Below, piece after piece: positions 7,039 through 15,908 of a DNA stretch of 64,000 nt. The notes under the pieces were generated by a model. The model saw nothing but the letters and a program-made list of their open reading frames with translations, was not told the origin of the DNA and ran no database searches. Both the position numbers and the translations under genes were made by a program. The stretch is taken from assembly GCF_016412875.1 (NCBI RefSeq), contig NZ_JAEKPD010000014.1, positions 1 to 64,000 of the forward strand. Reading direction: 5' to 3'. Numbering within the stretch: the stretch's first letter is position 1; each line of letters begins with the position of its first letter. Origin of the DNA: Palleronia pontilimi (GTDB lineage: Bacteria > Pseudomonadota > Alphaproteobacteria > Rhodobacterales > Rhodobacteraceae).

Positions 7039-8394
7039 TTAGCCGTATACCAGTCTTGGCAACCAGGTGATGATCTGCGGATAGAGCATGCACAAGGTCA
7101 GACCGACCACCTGCAGGAACAGGAACGGCAGGGCGGACTTGAAGATGTCGCTCATGGGGATCTCGGGCGGGGCCACGCCGCGCAGGTAGAACAGCGCGTA
7201 GCCGAAGGGCGGCGACAGGAAGCTCATCTGCATGTTCACGAGGTAGAGCACCCCGAACCACAGCACCAGGTCCTCGCTGCTGTCCAGCCCGAAGGCCTGC
7301 GCGCCCAGCGCCTTGATGATCGGCACGAAGATCGGCACGCACAGCAGCAGGATGCCCACCCAGTCCAGGAACATGCCCAGGATCACCAGCAGGATCTGCA
7401 TCAGGATCAGGATGCCCCAGGGACCAAGTCCCGTGGCCGCCAACGAGTCCTGCACGAATTGCTGCCCGCCTTCCAGCACGTAGAGCCCCACGAAGATCGT
7501 CGCGCCGAACATGATCCAGATCACCATGGCCGACGCTTTCAGCGTGGTCGTGCAGGCTTCCCGGATTGTGGGCCAGTCCAGCTTGCGGTGGATGGCGGCC
7601 ACGATGAAGGCACCGAAGGTGCCGATGCCCGCGGCTTCCACAGGCGTGGCGACACCCGAGAAGATGATGCCCAGGACCACCACGACCAGCGTGATCGGGG
7701 CCGCCATCTTGCCGATCAGCCGCACCTTTTCGGCGTTGGACACGCGCTCGGCCACCGGGATCGCGGGTCCGAGGTCGGGATTGATGGTGCAGCGGATCAC
7801 CACGTACAGGATGTACATCCCCGACAGCAGCAGCCCGGGGATGACCGCGCCGATGAACAGCTCGCCCACCGACTGCTCGGCCACGACGGCGTAGATGATC
7901 GCCAGGATCGACGGCGGGATCAGGATGCCAAGGGTGCCCCCGGCCATGATCGAGCCCATGGCGATCTTGGGGTCGTAGTGGCGCTTCAGCATCGCCGGCA
8001 GCGCGATGATGCCCATGGTGACCACCGCCGCGCCGATCACGCCGACCATGGCCGCAAGGATCGTCGACGCGATGACCGTGGCCGCGGCCAGGCCGCCCTT
8101 CACGCCGCCCAGCACCTTGTAGATCACGTCGAACATGTCGTTGATGATGCCCGCCCGTTCCAGCATTGCCGCCATGAAGATGAACAGCGGGATGGCCGAT
8201 AGCTGGTAGTTCGTCATCAGCGGGAAGATGCGGCTTGGCACGATGTTCAGCGCCTGCGCGTCGCCCAGCACGAACAGGAAGACGCAAGCCAGCCCGCCCG
8301 TGACGAAGGCCAGCGGCAGGCCCGCCATCAGCAGCACGAGCAGGCTGCCGAACATGATGGCGGTTAGAAGCTCGATTCCGATATCGATACCCAT
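7039..8394 (-). CDS. TRAP transporter large permease (DctM family)
   Basis: A 451-aa highly hydrophobic protein of the DctM/SiaM type, the ion-coupled transport subunit of a tripartite ATP-independent periplasmic transporter. Typical blocks are QLSAIPLFIFMAAMLERAG near 65-85, the AGGTLGILIPPSILAIIYA re-entrant loop near 150, and ATPVEAAGIGTFGAF near 250. The C-terminus has the LSPPFGYALFYLRGV motif. It begins 3 bp after the small permease and ends the operon at a shared terminator. The substrate is probably an organic or keto acid given the TakP-like binding protein at 9804. Confidence 0.92.
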   Translation of the reverse strand: MGIDIGIELLTAIMFGSLLVLLMAGLPLAFVTGGLACVFLFVLGDAQALNIVPSRIFPLMTNYQLSAIPLFIFMAAMLERAGIINDMFDVIYKVLGGVKGGLAAATVIASTILAAMVGVIGAAVVTMGIIALPAMLKRHYDPKIAMGSIMAGGTLGILIPPSILAIIYAVVAEQSVGELFIGAVIPGLLLSGMYILYVVIRCTINPDLGPAIPVAERVSNAEKVRLIGKMAAPITLVVVVLGIIFSGVATPVEAAGIGTFGAFIVAAIHRKLDWPTIREACTTTLKASAMVIWIMFGATIFVGLYVLEGGQQFVQDSLAATGLGPWGILILMQILLVILGMFLDWVGILLLCVPIFVPIIKALGAQAFGLDSSEDLVLWFGVLYLVNMQMSFLSPPFGYALFYLRGVAPPEIPMSDIFKSALPFLFLQVVGLTLCMLYPQIITWLPRLVYG

Positions 8395-8397
8395 GGA

Positions 8398-9711
8398 TCA
8401 GTTACCCCGTGCGATTTCACGGATGTCCTTGGACACCTTCGAAATTCCTTGCAAAACCAGCAGCAGACCGCCGATCACCATTACCCATTTCATCGGCCAG
8501 AGCGGCACTTCCCATTCGTTGAAGCTGATCTCGCCCCAGCGGATGTTGCCGTCCGTCCATTGCTCAAGCGTCATGCCCGCGAACATCTCGCGCAGGCTGA
8601 TCTGGCCGCGCGCGAAATCCGACACGATCGAATTGCCCGACGGCACGGCGATGGCGTCCATGGCGAAGATCCACGACGTGACCAGCAGCGTGCCCGCGAA
8701 GATGAAGAAGAAGATCGACGTCAGCAGGTCCACCCACGCCTTCCGCTTCTTCGGCAGCGGCGCATAGAAGATGTCCACGCGCACGTGGCTTTCGGTCAGC
8801 ATCGCGTAGGCGCCCGCGATCAGGTATTGCATCCCGAACATCAGGTACATCGCCTCGTGCGCCCAGTTCGTGGGCGAGCCGAAGACGTACCGCGCCAAGA
8901 CCTCGTAGTAGTAGACGAAGACCGCGATCACCGCCCAGTAGGCGACGAACTCGCCGCAGAACAGCGACAGGCGGTCGATCCAGTTCTCGGCGTATTCGCG
9001 GTCGTGTTTCGGTCCCTCTTCGGCCTCGGCGGCCATCAGCGCCTTCTCGGCCTCGGTCGGCTCCTCGTAGGCGGGCAGGCTGTCGTTGGCGCGCCGGACC
9101 ATCCCGGGGATCAGGATCAGATCGATCAGCAGCAGCGCCAGGATCAGGTAGAATGCGTATCCGGCCGCGTCGTCCCAGAAGGCCCGGTTGCGGGCGGCCT
9201 CGTCGCGGCGGGGGCCGAATTCCTCGAGCGCGGTGCGGGCTTCGGTCAGCCGCGCTTCGCCCTTCGATATGGTGTCCCGGGCGCGGGTCAGCCGACGCTC
9301 GGCGCTGCGCTGGGTGAACGACCCCTCTTCGGCCTCGTCGAAGGCGGCTTGCAGCTCGGCGAGATCGGCGCGCGCTTCCTCGACGCGGCCCTCTTCACGC
9401 TCCAGCGTCCGTTCGGCCACGCGCAACTGGTTCTGGAACCCCGACAACGTGGTGCGGGCGTCCTGCGTCTGGCCGTTGGCATACAGCACGAACAGGAAGA
9501 TCGGCAGGTAAACTAGGCCCAGCATGCTTTTCAGATAGAAGCGGTGCAGCCCCAAGATGCCGCCCGTGACGGCAATCATGTAGGCCAGCGGGATGGAGTA
9601 CCGCTTTTCGGACGGTTGCGCGCGGCGCGACAGCACCATCGCGACCAGGGGAAAGACAATCAGTCCCACCCAGTAGAACCAGTGGGGCAGCGTGAAGCTG
9701 AGACCGGGCAT
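8398..9711 (-). CDS. TRAP small permease (DctQ) with extra TM2-like and coiled-coil N-terminus
   Basis: A 437-aa protein, more than twice the usual DctQ length of 160-200 aa. The last 200 residues are a normal DctQ domain (YYEVLARYVFGSPTNWAHEA near 275). Ahead of it are two short membrane segments containing GGILGLHRFYLKSMLG, which resembles the TM2 domain, and then a charged helical stretch at about 85-175 rich in Glu, Arg and Ala that should form a coiled coil. Another membrane segment follows. The ATG at 9711 has GAGGG upstream. It couples the binding protein and DctM in one TRAP system; the job of the extension is unknown. Confidence 0.88.
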   Translation of the reverse strand: MPGLSFTLPHWFYWVGLIVFPLVAMVLSRRAQPSEKRYSIPLAYMIAVTGGILGLHRFYLKSMLGLVYLPIFLFVLYANGQTQDARTTLSGFQNQLRVAERTLEREEGRVEEARADLAELQAAFDEAEEGSFTQRSAERRLTRARDTISKGEARLTEARTALEEFGPRRDEAARNRAFWDDAAGYAFYLILALLLIDLILIPGMVRRANDSLPAYEEPTEAEKALMAAEAEEGPKHDREYAENWIDRLSLFCGEFVAYWAVIAVFVYYYEVLARYVFGSPTNWAHEAMYLMFGMQYLIAGAYAMLTESHVRVDIFYAPLPKKRKAWVDLLTSIFFFIFAGTLLVTSWIFAMDAIAVPSGNSIVSDFARGQISLREMFAGMTLEQWTDGNIRWGEISFNEWEVPLWPMKWVMVIGGLLLVLQGISKVSKDIREIARGN

Positions 9712-9749
9712 CGTTCGGCCCTCTTTATATTGGACGGTGTCGTTGAAAA

Positions 9750-9781
9750 CCGCCCGGCGCACGCGGTGGCGCGCCGGGCGG
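9750..9781. terminator. Intercistronic hairpin after the TRAP binding-protein gene
   Basis: CCGCCCGGCGC (9750-9760) and GCGCCGGGCGG (9771-9781) form a perfect 11-bp stem with a 10-nt loop between the binding-protein stop (9804) and the dctQ start (9711). Such structures after solute-binding-protein genes usually slow mRNA decay or attenuate transcription, so the binding protein is made in excess over the permease. Confidence 0.6.
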
Positions 9782-9803
9782 ATCGAAAGCGCGGATCAGG
9801 CGA

Positions 9804-10904
9804 TCAGAGCTTCAGCTCGAGACCTTCGGTCAGGGCCGGGTCCACGTAACCCAGCGAGCCCGACTGCATGTAATCGAGCTGGATCTTGAACACCCGCGCC
9901 GCGTTCGGATCGCGGTTGGCGTAATCGAACCAGATCGGCACGGCCACTTCGGTCATCAGTTCCACGTCGTCCTGGGTCAGGCGCGTCACTTCGGTGCCGT
10001 CGGCTTCGAACTTGCCCCAGGCTTCCTGGTCGGCGGCCTGGATCGCGGCGTGGTGCATGTCGGAATAGCTGTGCGTTTCCATCTCGACGAATTGCTGCAT
10101 CTCGGGCGACAGCGCGTCCCAGGCGGGCTTGCCCACCGTGATGTCCATGATGTCGACCGGCTGGTACAGCGACATGAAGCCCGGGGGTCCCATGACGATA
10201 TAGTCGGTGACCTGGCTGAACCCGAGCGCGTAGTTGACCGCGGGGCCCACGTAATCGGCCACGTCGATGGTGCCCTTTTCCAGAGCCGGGAAGATTTCCG
10301 AGCCGGGCAGAACGGTCGTCTCGGCGCCGATCTGGGTGAAGACCTCGGCCACCATGCCGCCGGGCAGGCGCATCTTGCGGCCCGCGAAATCGTCGATGGA
10401 CCGGATCGGCACCTTCGAGTGGATGATGTTGGGGCCGTGATGGACGGGGCCGACGAAATGCAGGCCCTGCTCGGCGTAAAGCTCGCGCGCGATGTCGATG
10501 CCGCCGAGGCCGTAGTAGAAGACGTCGAATTCGTGCGGATTGCGCAGACCCAGCGGGATCGAGGTCAGGAACGTGGCCGCGGGAATGATGCCCTGGGCAT
10601 AGATCGTGAACGGGTTCACCGCTTCGAGCACGCCGTTCTTCACCGCGTCATACAGCTGAAAATCGCCCACGACATCGTTCGCGCCGAAGGGCTGGAACGT
10701 CAGCTCGCCACCGGTCTTTTCGGCGATGCTGCCACACCACTCCCTGAAGATCTGCAATCCCGCGCCGCCCGGCCAGCTGGTCTGGATCTTCCAGGTGGTT
10801 CCGTGGGCCGCGGCCGTCGCCACGTGCGGAGCGGCCAGTCCGGCGGCTCCGGCGGTTGCAATACCGCGCAATGCGGACCGGCGCGTAAGAATTCTTGTCA
10901 TCAT
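9804..10904 (-). CDS. TRAP transporter substrate-binding protein, TakP-like (DctP family)
   Basis: A 366-aa periplasmic solute receptor. The N-terminus has a twin-arginine signal (TRRSALRGIATAGAAGLA) with the mature protein starting near TTWKIQTSWPGG. The blocks DFAGRKMRLPGGMVAEVF (with the conserved ligand-binding Arg) and GSEIFPALEKGTIDVADYVG closely resemble TakP, the 2-keto-acid receptor of Rhodobacter sphaeroides. It is the first gene of a three-gene TRAP operon. The keto-acid substrate is inferred from resemblance only. Confidence 0.88.
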   Translation of the reverse strand: MMTRILTRRSALRGIATAGAAGLAAPHVATAAAHGTTWKIQTSWPGGAGLQIFREWCGSIAEKTGGELTFQPFGANDVVGDFQLYDAVKNGVLEAVNPFTIYAQGIIPAATFLTSIPLGLRNPHEFDVFYYGLGGIDIARELYAEQGLHFVGPVHHGPNIIHSKVPIRSIDDFAGRKMRLPGGMVAEVFTQIGAETTVLPGSEIFPALEKGTIDVADYVGPAVNYALGFSQVTDYIVMGPPGFMSLYQPVDIMDITVGKPAWDALSPEMQQFVEMETHSYSDMHHAAIQAADQEAWGKFEADGTEVTRLTQDDVELMTEVAVPIWFDYANRDPNAARVFKIQLDYMQSGSLGYVDPALTEGLELKL

Positions 10905-11340
10905 ATCCTCCCTTTATTCGGCCGTTTCCGCTGGTCGTAGCGTCTGGCCCTTTGCGGACCCTAACGAAAGATCAGGGAAATGGTAGGCAATTATTCGCTC
11001 ATCCGAAGGTTGCAGTGCCGGAGCATGATGTCGTTGCATCAGGCGCGATCGCGGCTGCGAAGCGAGGCCCAGCGCCCGGTAAAAACCTGCAAATCACGTC
11101 AAGCATCGCCCCAGCCGACCCGCACTCCTGCGGTCACCGATTCTGACAAAGCTCGTTCAGCCACCCCCCGGGTCCCTTGCTCGGAAGCGATCAGCCCGAT
11201 ACGCCGCGCGATCCGCGAAAAGCGTCGAGAGTGGGCATCGGGGCCAGCACGTGCCCAATCCGGCGGCGTGTGTGATCCGTCCACCCCGCCGCCGTCGGTT
11301 CTGGCTGGTCAACCGGATCGGCTTCGGATCATCGAACGCC
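10905..11340. other. Divergent intergenic region between the TRAP operon and nasT
   Basis: A 436-bp non-coding stretch that must hold the promoters of both the TRAP operon (minus) and nasTS (plus). I looked for NtrC-, FNR- and ANTAR-type sites and saw none convincing. A long open plus-strand frame crosses it but has no Shine-Dalgarno and reads as low-complexity Arg/Pro/Ser peptide. Confidence 0.5.
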
Positions 11341-11925
11341 ATGGTCGAGCCGCTTTCCGTCGTCGTTGTCGAACCCGATCCGGATCGGGCGCGCCTGATC
11401 GTCGACGCGCTCAGGGATGCCACCGACTACAGGATCCACGTCGTGGCCGAGCGCGCATCGCTGGCGCGCCAGATCGTGCAGGTCAAGCCGGATCTCGTCC
11501 TGGTCGACGTGGCCGATCCGTCGCGCGACATCATCGAAGAGCTGACGCTGGCCAGCGGTCCGCTGGACCGCCCCGTCGCCCTGTTCGTGGACCGCAGCGA
11601 TACCGGCCTCTCGACCGCGGCCATCGAGGCGGGCCTGTCGGCCTACGTGGTCGATGGCCTGACGCCGTCGCGGGTGAAGCCCGTGCTGGACGCAGCCATC
11701 GCGCGGTTTCGCCTGATGCAGCGGATGCGGGCCGAGCTGGCCGAAACCAAGCGCGCGCTGGAAGACCGCAAGGTGATCGACCGGGCCAAGGGCCTTTTGA
11801 TGCGCGCCCGCGGCATCACCGAGGACGAGGCCTATGCCCTGCTGCGCAAGACGGCCATGGACCAGGGACGCCGCGTGGCCGATGTCGCCGCGGCCCTCGT
11901 CACCGCCGCCGGTCTGCTGGGATGA
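11341..11925 (+). CDS. nasT: ANTAR-domain response regulator NasT, nitrate antiterminator
   Basis: A 194-aa protein with a receiver-like domain (about 5-120; PDLVLVDVADP holds the usual acidic site) and a C-terminal ANTAR RNA-binding domain (DRKVIDRAKGLLMRARGIT ... AYALLRKTAMD). NasT binds paired hairpins in the leader of nitrate-assimilation operons and prevents termination; NasS holds it back when nitrate is absent. Its stop overlaps the nasS start by 4 bp (ATGA), matching the obligate NasS-NasT partnership. The ATG at 11341 begins directly before the receiver fold; a GTG at 11251 would add an Arg-rich 30-residue leader and is less likely. Confidence 0.92.
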   Translation: MVEPLSVVVVEPDPDRARLIVDALRDATDYRIHVVAERASLARQIVQVKPDLVLVDVADPSRDIIEELTLASGPLDRPVALFVDRSDTGLSTAAIEAGLSAYVVDGLTPSRVKPVLDAAIARFRLMQRMRAELAETKRALEDRKVIDRAKGLLMRARGITEDEAYALLRKTAMDQGRRVADVAAALVTAAGLLG

Positions 11926-13100
11926 GAGCCACGCCGCTGGATATCGGGTTCGTGCCGCTTGTCGACGCGGCGCCGCTGATCGTCGCCCAGGAAATGGGCT
12001 TCGCGGCCGAGGAAGGCATCGCCCTGGCGCTGCACCGCGCGCCGTCCTGGGCGAGCGCCCGCGATGCGCTGAGCTTCGGGCAGGTCAGTGCGGCGCACAT
12101 GCTGGCGCCGGTCCCGGTGGCGATCGCGCTGGGGCTCGGCGGGGGCGGCACCGCGATCGACGCGGTGTCGGTCCTGTCGGTGAACGGGACGACCGTGGGC
12201 GTCAGCACCGATCTGGCCCTGCGGCTGCGCGACGCGGGCCATCCGTTCGATTTCGCCGACGCGACCGCCGCCGGGGGCGCGTTGATCGCGGCGACCCGGG
12301 GGCCGCTGCGCATCGGCGTGCCGTTCCCGTTCTCGATGCACGCCGAGCTGGTCTTCTACTGGCTGTCGGCCCTGGGCCATCCCAGCCCGCAAAGCCTGAT
12401 CGTGCGCACCGTGCCCCCGTCGCTGATGGCCGACGCGATCCGGGCGGGTGAAATCGACGCCTTCTGCGTGGGCGAGCCCTGGGGATCCAAGGTGGTCGAA
12501 AGCGGCATGGGCCAGCTGCTGCTGCCCGGAGCCGCGATCTGGGCCTTCGCGCCCGAAAAGGTCCTGGCCGTGCGCCGCGACTGGGCCGAGGACCAGCCGG
12601 ACCTGTCGGGCCGCCTGATCCGCGCCGTCTGGCGCGCGGGGCGGTGGCTTGACGAGGAAGGCGGCCGGTCGCTGGCCGCGGATCTGCTGGCGCGCCCGCA
12701 ATACCTGGACGTCGCCCCGGACCTGATCGAACGCGCCATGTCGGGCCAGTTGACGATCGCCACATCGGGGGACGCGCGCAATGTCCACCGCTTCATCGGC
12801 TTTCACGACGGCGCGGTCAGCCTGCCGTGGCGCAGCCAGGCCGCGTGGATCGGCGGGCAGATCGCGGCGCGCACCGGGCTGGACCGCGACCGCGCCATGC
12901 GCGACGCCGCAGGCGTGTTCCGCAGCGACCTGCACCGCGCGGCCCTTGCATCCACAGGGGGCGATCTGCCGGCCGCGTCGATGCGAATCGAGGGCGCGCT
13001 GGACCGGGATACCCAAGTGCCGTCCGAGCGCGGCGGCGCGTTGAAATTGTGCAGGAACGCCTTTTTCGACGGCAGCAGGTTTGACCCGGGATTCGCGTGA
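11922..13100 (+). CDS. nasS: Nitrate sensor NasS (NrtA-like, cytoplasmic)
   Basis: A 392-aa NrtA-family protein lacking any signal peptide: the binding domain begins at once (LDIGFVPLVDAAPLIVAQ). Conserved ligand-pocket blocks include VPFPFSMHAELVFYWL, RTVPPSLMADAIRAGEID and FCVGEPWGSKVV. NasS binds nitrate or nitrite in the cytoplasm and then releases NasT for antitermination. The ATG overlaps the nasT stop. It sits directly upstream of the leader and transport operon it should control. Confidence 0.92.
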   Translation: MRATPLDIGFVPLVDAAPLIVAQEMGFAAEEGIALALHRAPSWASARDALSFGQVSAAHMLAPVPVAIALGLGGGGTAIDAVSVLSVNGTTVGVSTDLALRLRDAGHPFDFADATAAGGALIAATRGPLRIGVPFPFSMHAELVFYWLSALGHPSPQSLIVRTVPPSLMADAIRAGEIDAFCVGEPWGSKVVESGMGQLLLPGAAIWAFAPEKVLAVRRDWAEDQPDLSGRLIRAVWRAGRWLDEEGGRSLAADLLARPQYLDVAPDLIERAMSGQLTIATSGDARNVHRFIGFHDGAVSLPWRSQAAWIGGQIAARTGLDRDRAMRDAAGVFRSDLHRAALASTGGDLPAASMRIEGALDRDTQVPSERGGALKLCRNAFFDGSRFDPGFA

Positions 13101-13131
13101 CGCCCACATAACGGGCAGAGCGCCGGGCATT

Positions 13132-13148
13132 TGCTGCAATGCGGCGCA
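13132..13148. promoter_or_regulatory. Weak NtrC-box-like sequence upstream of the nrt leader
   Basis: TGCTGCAATGCGGCGCA matches the NtrC consensus at 11 of 17 positions with one good arm (GCGCA). It lies 81 bp before the first ANTAR hairpin, a sensible place for an activator site of the nrt operon. Weaker than the cyn and ure sites. Confidence 0.3.
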
Positions 13149-13187
13149 GATGGCCCGAACGCCCGATAAATCACTTCCCTTGAGACA

Positions 13188-13214
13188 CCGACGGGCGCAT
13201 TTCTTAACCGTCGG
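13188..13214 (+). repeat. Inverted repeat preceding the NasT hairpins
   Basis: CCGACGG (13188-13194) and CCGTCGG (13208-13214) form a perfect 7-bp stem with a 13-nt loop. Its 3' arm shares two bases with the first ANTAR hairpin, so the two structures compete slightly. Confidence 0.4.
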
Positions 13215-13258
13215 CAGGCAACGGGGCCCGCCATGACGCAAACACCCGAAAGACCGGG
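13213..13258 (+). ncRNA. NasT-responsive leader RNA: two ANTAR-type hexaloop hairpins
   Basis: Hairpin 1 is GGCAGGC (13213-13219), loop AACGGG, GCCCGCC (13226-13232), with a single A/C mismatch in the stem. Hairpin 2 is CCCG (13245-13248), loop AAAGAC, CGGG (13255-13258). Both terminal loops are six nucleotides with A at position 1 and G at position 4, the known recognition rule for ANTAR proteins such as NasR and NasT. A 12-nt linker separates them, and a terminator follows ten bases later. The element lies immediately after nasTS and before the nrt/nas structural genes. Confidence 0.75.
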
Positions 13259-13267
13259 ATGATGAGC

Positions 13268-13317
13268 AAAGCCGCTCGACCCTTCGCCAGCCAGGCGAGG
13301 TGCGTCAGCGGCTTTTT
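13268..13317 (+). terminator. Leader terminator upstream of nrtA (antitermination target)
   Basis: AAAGCCGCT (13268-13276) pairs with AGCGGC and the following T run (13307-13317, ending CTTTTT). An inner stem CTTCGCC/GGCGAGG stacks inside. A rho-independent terminator inside a leader 46 bp before the nrtA start is what NasT antitermination is expected to overcome. Confidence 0.8.
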
Positions 13318-13362
13318 CGCGTTTTGGCCGGCCCCGAAGCCGGCCCGTAAGGGGACGATACA

Positions 13363-14730
13363 ATGAAACAGATTCTGATCGGCCTGGCGGCCACCACCTT
13401 TCTTTCCAGCCCCGTCGCGGCGCAGATGCTGGACCTGGAAAAAGAGGAACTGACCCTCGGCTTCATCAAGCTGACCGACATGGCACCGCTCGCCGTCGCC
13501 TACGAGCAGGGATATTTCCTGGACGAAGGCCTGTTCGTCACGCTCGAGGCGCAAGCGAACTGGAAGGTCCTTCTGGACGGCGTCATCGACGGCACGCTCG
13601 ATGGCGCGCACATGCTGGCGGGCCAGCCCCTGGCCGCCACCATCGGCTACGGGACCGAAGCGCATATCATCACCCCCTTCTCGATGGACCTGAACGGCAA
13701 CGGGATCACCGTGTCGAACGAGGTGTGGGAGATGATGAAGCCGAACATCCCCGAGAACGCCGACGGGCTGCCCCAGCACCCGATCAGCGCCGAAGCGCTG
13801 GCACCGGTCGTCGAAAGCTTCAACGCCAAGGGCGAAGCCTTCAAGATGGGCATGGTCTTTCCCGTCTCGACCCACAATTACGAACTGCGCTACTGGCTGG
13901 CCGCGGGCGGTCTGAACCCCGGCTTCTACAGCGACGGCGACGCCACGGGCCAGATCGACGCCGACGTGCTGCTGTCGGTCACCCCGCCGCCGCAGATGCC
14001 CTCGACCCTCGAGGCGGGCACCATCCACGGATATTGCGTGGGCGAGCCGTGGAACCAGCAGGCGGTCTTCAAGGGGATCGGGGTTCCGGTCATCACCGAT
14101 TACGAGATCTGGAAGAACAATCCCGAAAAGGTCTTCGGCATCACCGCCGAATTCGCGGAAGAGAACCCGAACACCACCTTGGCGCTGACCAAGGCCCTGA
14201 TCCGCGCGGCCATCTGGCTCGACGAAAACGACAACGCCAACCGCGAAGAAGCGGTCGAGATCCTGGCCCGTCCCGAATACGTGGGCGCGGATCCGGAAGT
14301 CATCGCCAACTCGATGACCGGCACCTTCGAATACGAAAAGGGCGACGTGCGCGACGTGCCCGACTTCAACGTCTTCTTCCGCTATAACGCGACCTATCCG
14401 TATTACTCGGACGCGATCTGGTACCTGACCCAGATGCGCCGCTGGGGCCAGATCCCCGAGGCCAAGGACGACCAGTGGTATTTCGACACCGCCGAGCGCG
14501 TCTATCGCCCCGACATCTACCTGCAGGCCGCGCGGATGCTGGTGGACGAGGGCATGGCCCCCGAAGACGGGTTCCCGTGGGACACCGACGGCTTCAAAGA
14601 GCCGACGCCCGCCGAGGATATCATCGACGGGCTGGCCTATGATGGGCGCGACCCCACCGGGTATCTCGAAAGCCTGGAGATCGGTTTGAAGGACGGCCAG
14701 ACGGTCAACGGCGCGGGCGTCGAAGGCTAG
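13363..14730 (+). CDS. nrtA: Nitrate/nitrite ABC transporter substrate-binding protein
   Basis: A 455-aa CmpA/NrtA-family receptor with a Sec signal peptide (cleavage likely after SSPVAA near residue 20). The binding domain carries [58 protein letters not shown] and [10 protein letters not shown], the hallmark pocket blocks of nitrate and bicarbonate receptors. It captures nitrate/nitrite in the periplasm for NrtB and the fused ATPase. First structural gene after the NasT leader; a hairpin follows its stop. Confidence 0.9.
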   Translation: MKQILIGLAATTFLSSPVAAQMLDLEKEELTLGFIKLTDMAPLAVAYEQGYFLDEGLFVTLEAQANWKVLLDGVIDGTLDGAHMLAGQPLAATIGYGTEAHIITPFSMDLNGNGITVSNEVWEMMKPNIPENADGLPQHPISAEALAPVVESFNAKGEAFKMGMVFPVSTHNYELRYWLAAGGLNPGFYSDGDATGQIDADVLLSVTPPPQMPSTLEAGTIHGYCVGEPWNQQAVFKGIGVPVITDYEIWKNNPEKVFGITAEFAEENPNTTLALTKALIRAAIWLDENDNANREEAVEILARPEYVGADPEVIANSMTGTFEYEKGDVRDVPDFNVFFRYNATYPYYSDAIWYLTQMRRWGQIPEAKDDQWYFDTAERVYRPDIYLQAARMLVDEGMAPEDGFPWDTDGFKEPTPAEDIIDGLAYDGRDPTGYLESLEIGLKDGQTVNGAGVEG

Positions 14731-14737
14731 GCCGCGC

Positions 14738-14760
14738 GGGTGCGCCGCGCAGGCGCACCC
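14738..14760 (+). terminator. Intercistronic hairpin after nrtA
   Basis: GGGTGCGCC (14738-14746) and GGCGCACCC (14752-14760) form a perfect 9-bp stem with a 5-nt loop, 8 bp past the nrtA stop. It probably protects the nrtA transcript or partly attenuates reading into nrtB. Confidence 0.6.
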
Positions 14761-14826
14761 TCCCCCGCAGCACGCGATTTCAGGCGCACAGCGTTCAACC
14801 AGATCACCGATAGACCGGAGCATTCC

Positions 14827-15903
14827 ATGACCGCCGTCGATCCGAACACCATCGAAGCCAACCACCGCGAAGCGCGCCGCGCCGTGTGGTTCACCCGCAT
14901 CAACAAGGCCGACGCCTGGTTGAACGTGCTGGGCCTGTCCTTCGTTACGCCGCTTCTGCGCGCCGTCGCGGGCGACAACCCCCGAGCGCAGATCACCGAG
15001 ATCTGGCGCCTTCTGGGTGTCCCGCTTCTGTCCATCGCCGCGTTCCTGACGCTCTGGGCTGTCTTGGCCCCGCAGGTGCAGACATCGCTGGGCGCGGTGC
15101 CCGGCCCCGCACAGGTCTGGTCGGAAGCACGCGGCCTGCATGCCGACGCAGTGCGCACCGGGGAAAGCCGCGCGCGGTTCCAGGAACAGGTCGCCACACT
15201 GAACGAGCGGCGCATCGCCAACGGACAGGAGCCCACGGAGCGCGCCTATACCGGTGCGCCGTCCTTCTATCAGCAGATCCGCACGTCGATCGGCACTGTC
15301 TTTTTCGGCTTCCTCGTCGCCACGGCGGTCGCCGTCCCGTTGGGCATCGCGGCGGGCCTGTCGCCCACCGCCAATGCCGCGTTGAACCCGATCATCCAGA
15401 TCTTCAAGCCGGTCAGCCCGCTGGCCTGGCTGCCCATCGTCACCATGATCGTGTCGGCGGTTTACGCCACCAATGACGGCCTGTTTGCCAAGTCCTTCTT
15501 GGTGTCGGCCATCACGGTCACGCTGTGCTCGCTCTGGCCCACGCTCATCAACACGGCCCTTGGGGTCGCGTCCATCGACAAGGACCTGGTGAACGTGTCC
15601 AAGGTGCTGAAAATGAACACCTATACCAAGATCACCAAGCTGGTCCTGCCCTCGGCCCTGCCGCTGATCTTCACCGGGTTGCGCCTGTCGCTCGGCGTCG
15701 GCTGGATGGTCCTGATCGCCGCCGAAATGCTGGCGCAGAACCCTGGCCTCGGCAAGTTCGTCTGGGACGAGTTCCAGAACGGCAGCTCGTCCTCGCTGGC
15801 GCGCATCATGGTCGCGGTGTTCACCATCGGCATCATCGGCTTCCTGCTCGATCGGCTGATGTTCGCGATCCAGGCCGCCTTCACCTTCACGAACCAGCGG
15901 TGA
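14827..15903 (+). CDS. nrtB: Nitrate/nitrite ABC transporter permease
   Basis: A 358-aa NrtB permease. A membrane segment near 60-80 is followed by an unusually long periplasmic insert of about 75 residues, charged and probably helical. The core then follows with LNPIIQIFKPVSPLAWLPIV and MVLIAAEMLAQNPGLGKFVWD, the ATPase-coupling and C-terminal signatures of the family. The ATG at 14827 was chosen as it lies past the hairpin and starts the conserved protein. It precedes the ATPase by 5 bp. Confidence 0.88.
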   Translation: MTAVDPNTIEANHREARRAVWFTRINKADAWLNVLGLSFVTPLLRAVAGDNPRAQITEIWRLLGVPLLSIAAFLTLWAVLAPQVQTSLGAVPGPAQVWSEARGLHADAVRTGESRARFQEQVATLNERRIANGQEPTERAYTGAPSFYQQIRTSIGTVFFGFLVATAVAVPLGIAAGLSPTANAALNPIIQIFKPVSPLAWLPIVTMIVSAVYATNDGLFAKSFLVSAITVTLCSLWPTLINTALGVASIDKDLVNVSKVLKMNTYTKITKLVLPSALPLIFTGLRLSLGVGWMVLIAAEMLAQNPGLGKFVWDEFQNGSSSSLARIMVAVFTIGIIGFLLDRLMFAIQAAFTFTNQR

Positions 15904-15908
15904 GCGGC

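Noticed and set aside
10980-11921. Long plus-strand frame continuous with nasS upstream of its ATG
   Set aside because: It overlaps nasT in another frame, has low-complexity Arg/Pro composition, and nasS has a normal start at 11922 with an ATGA overlap.
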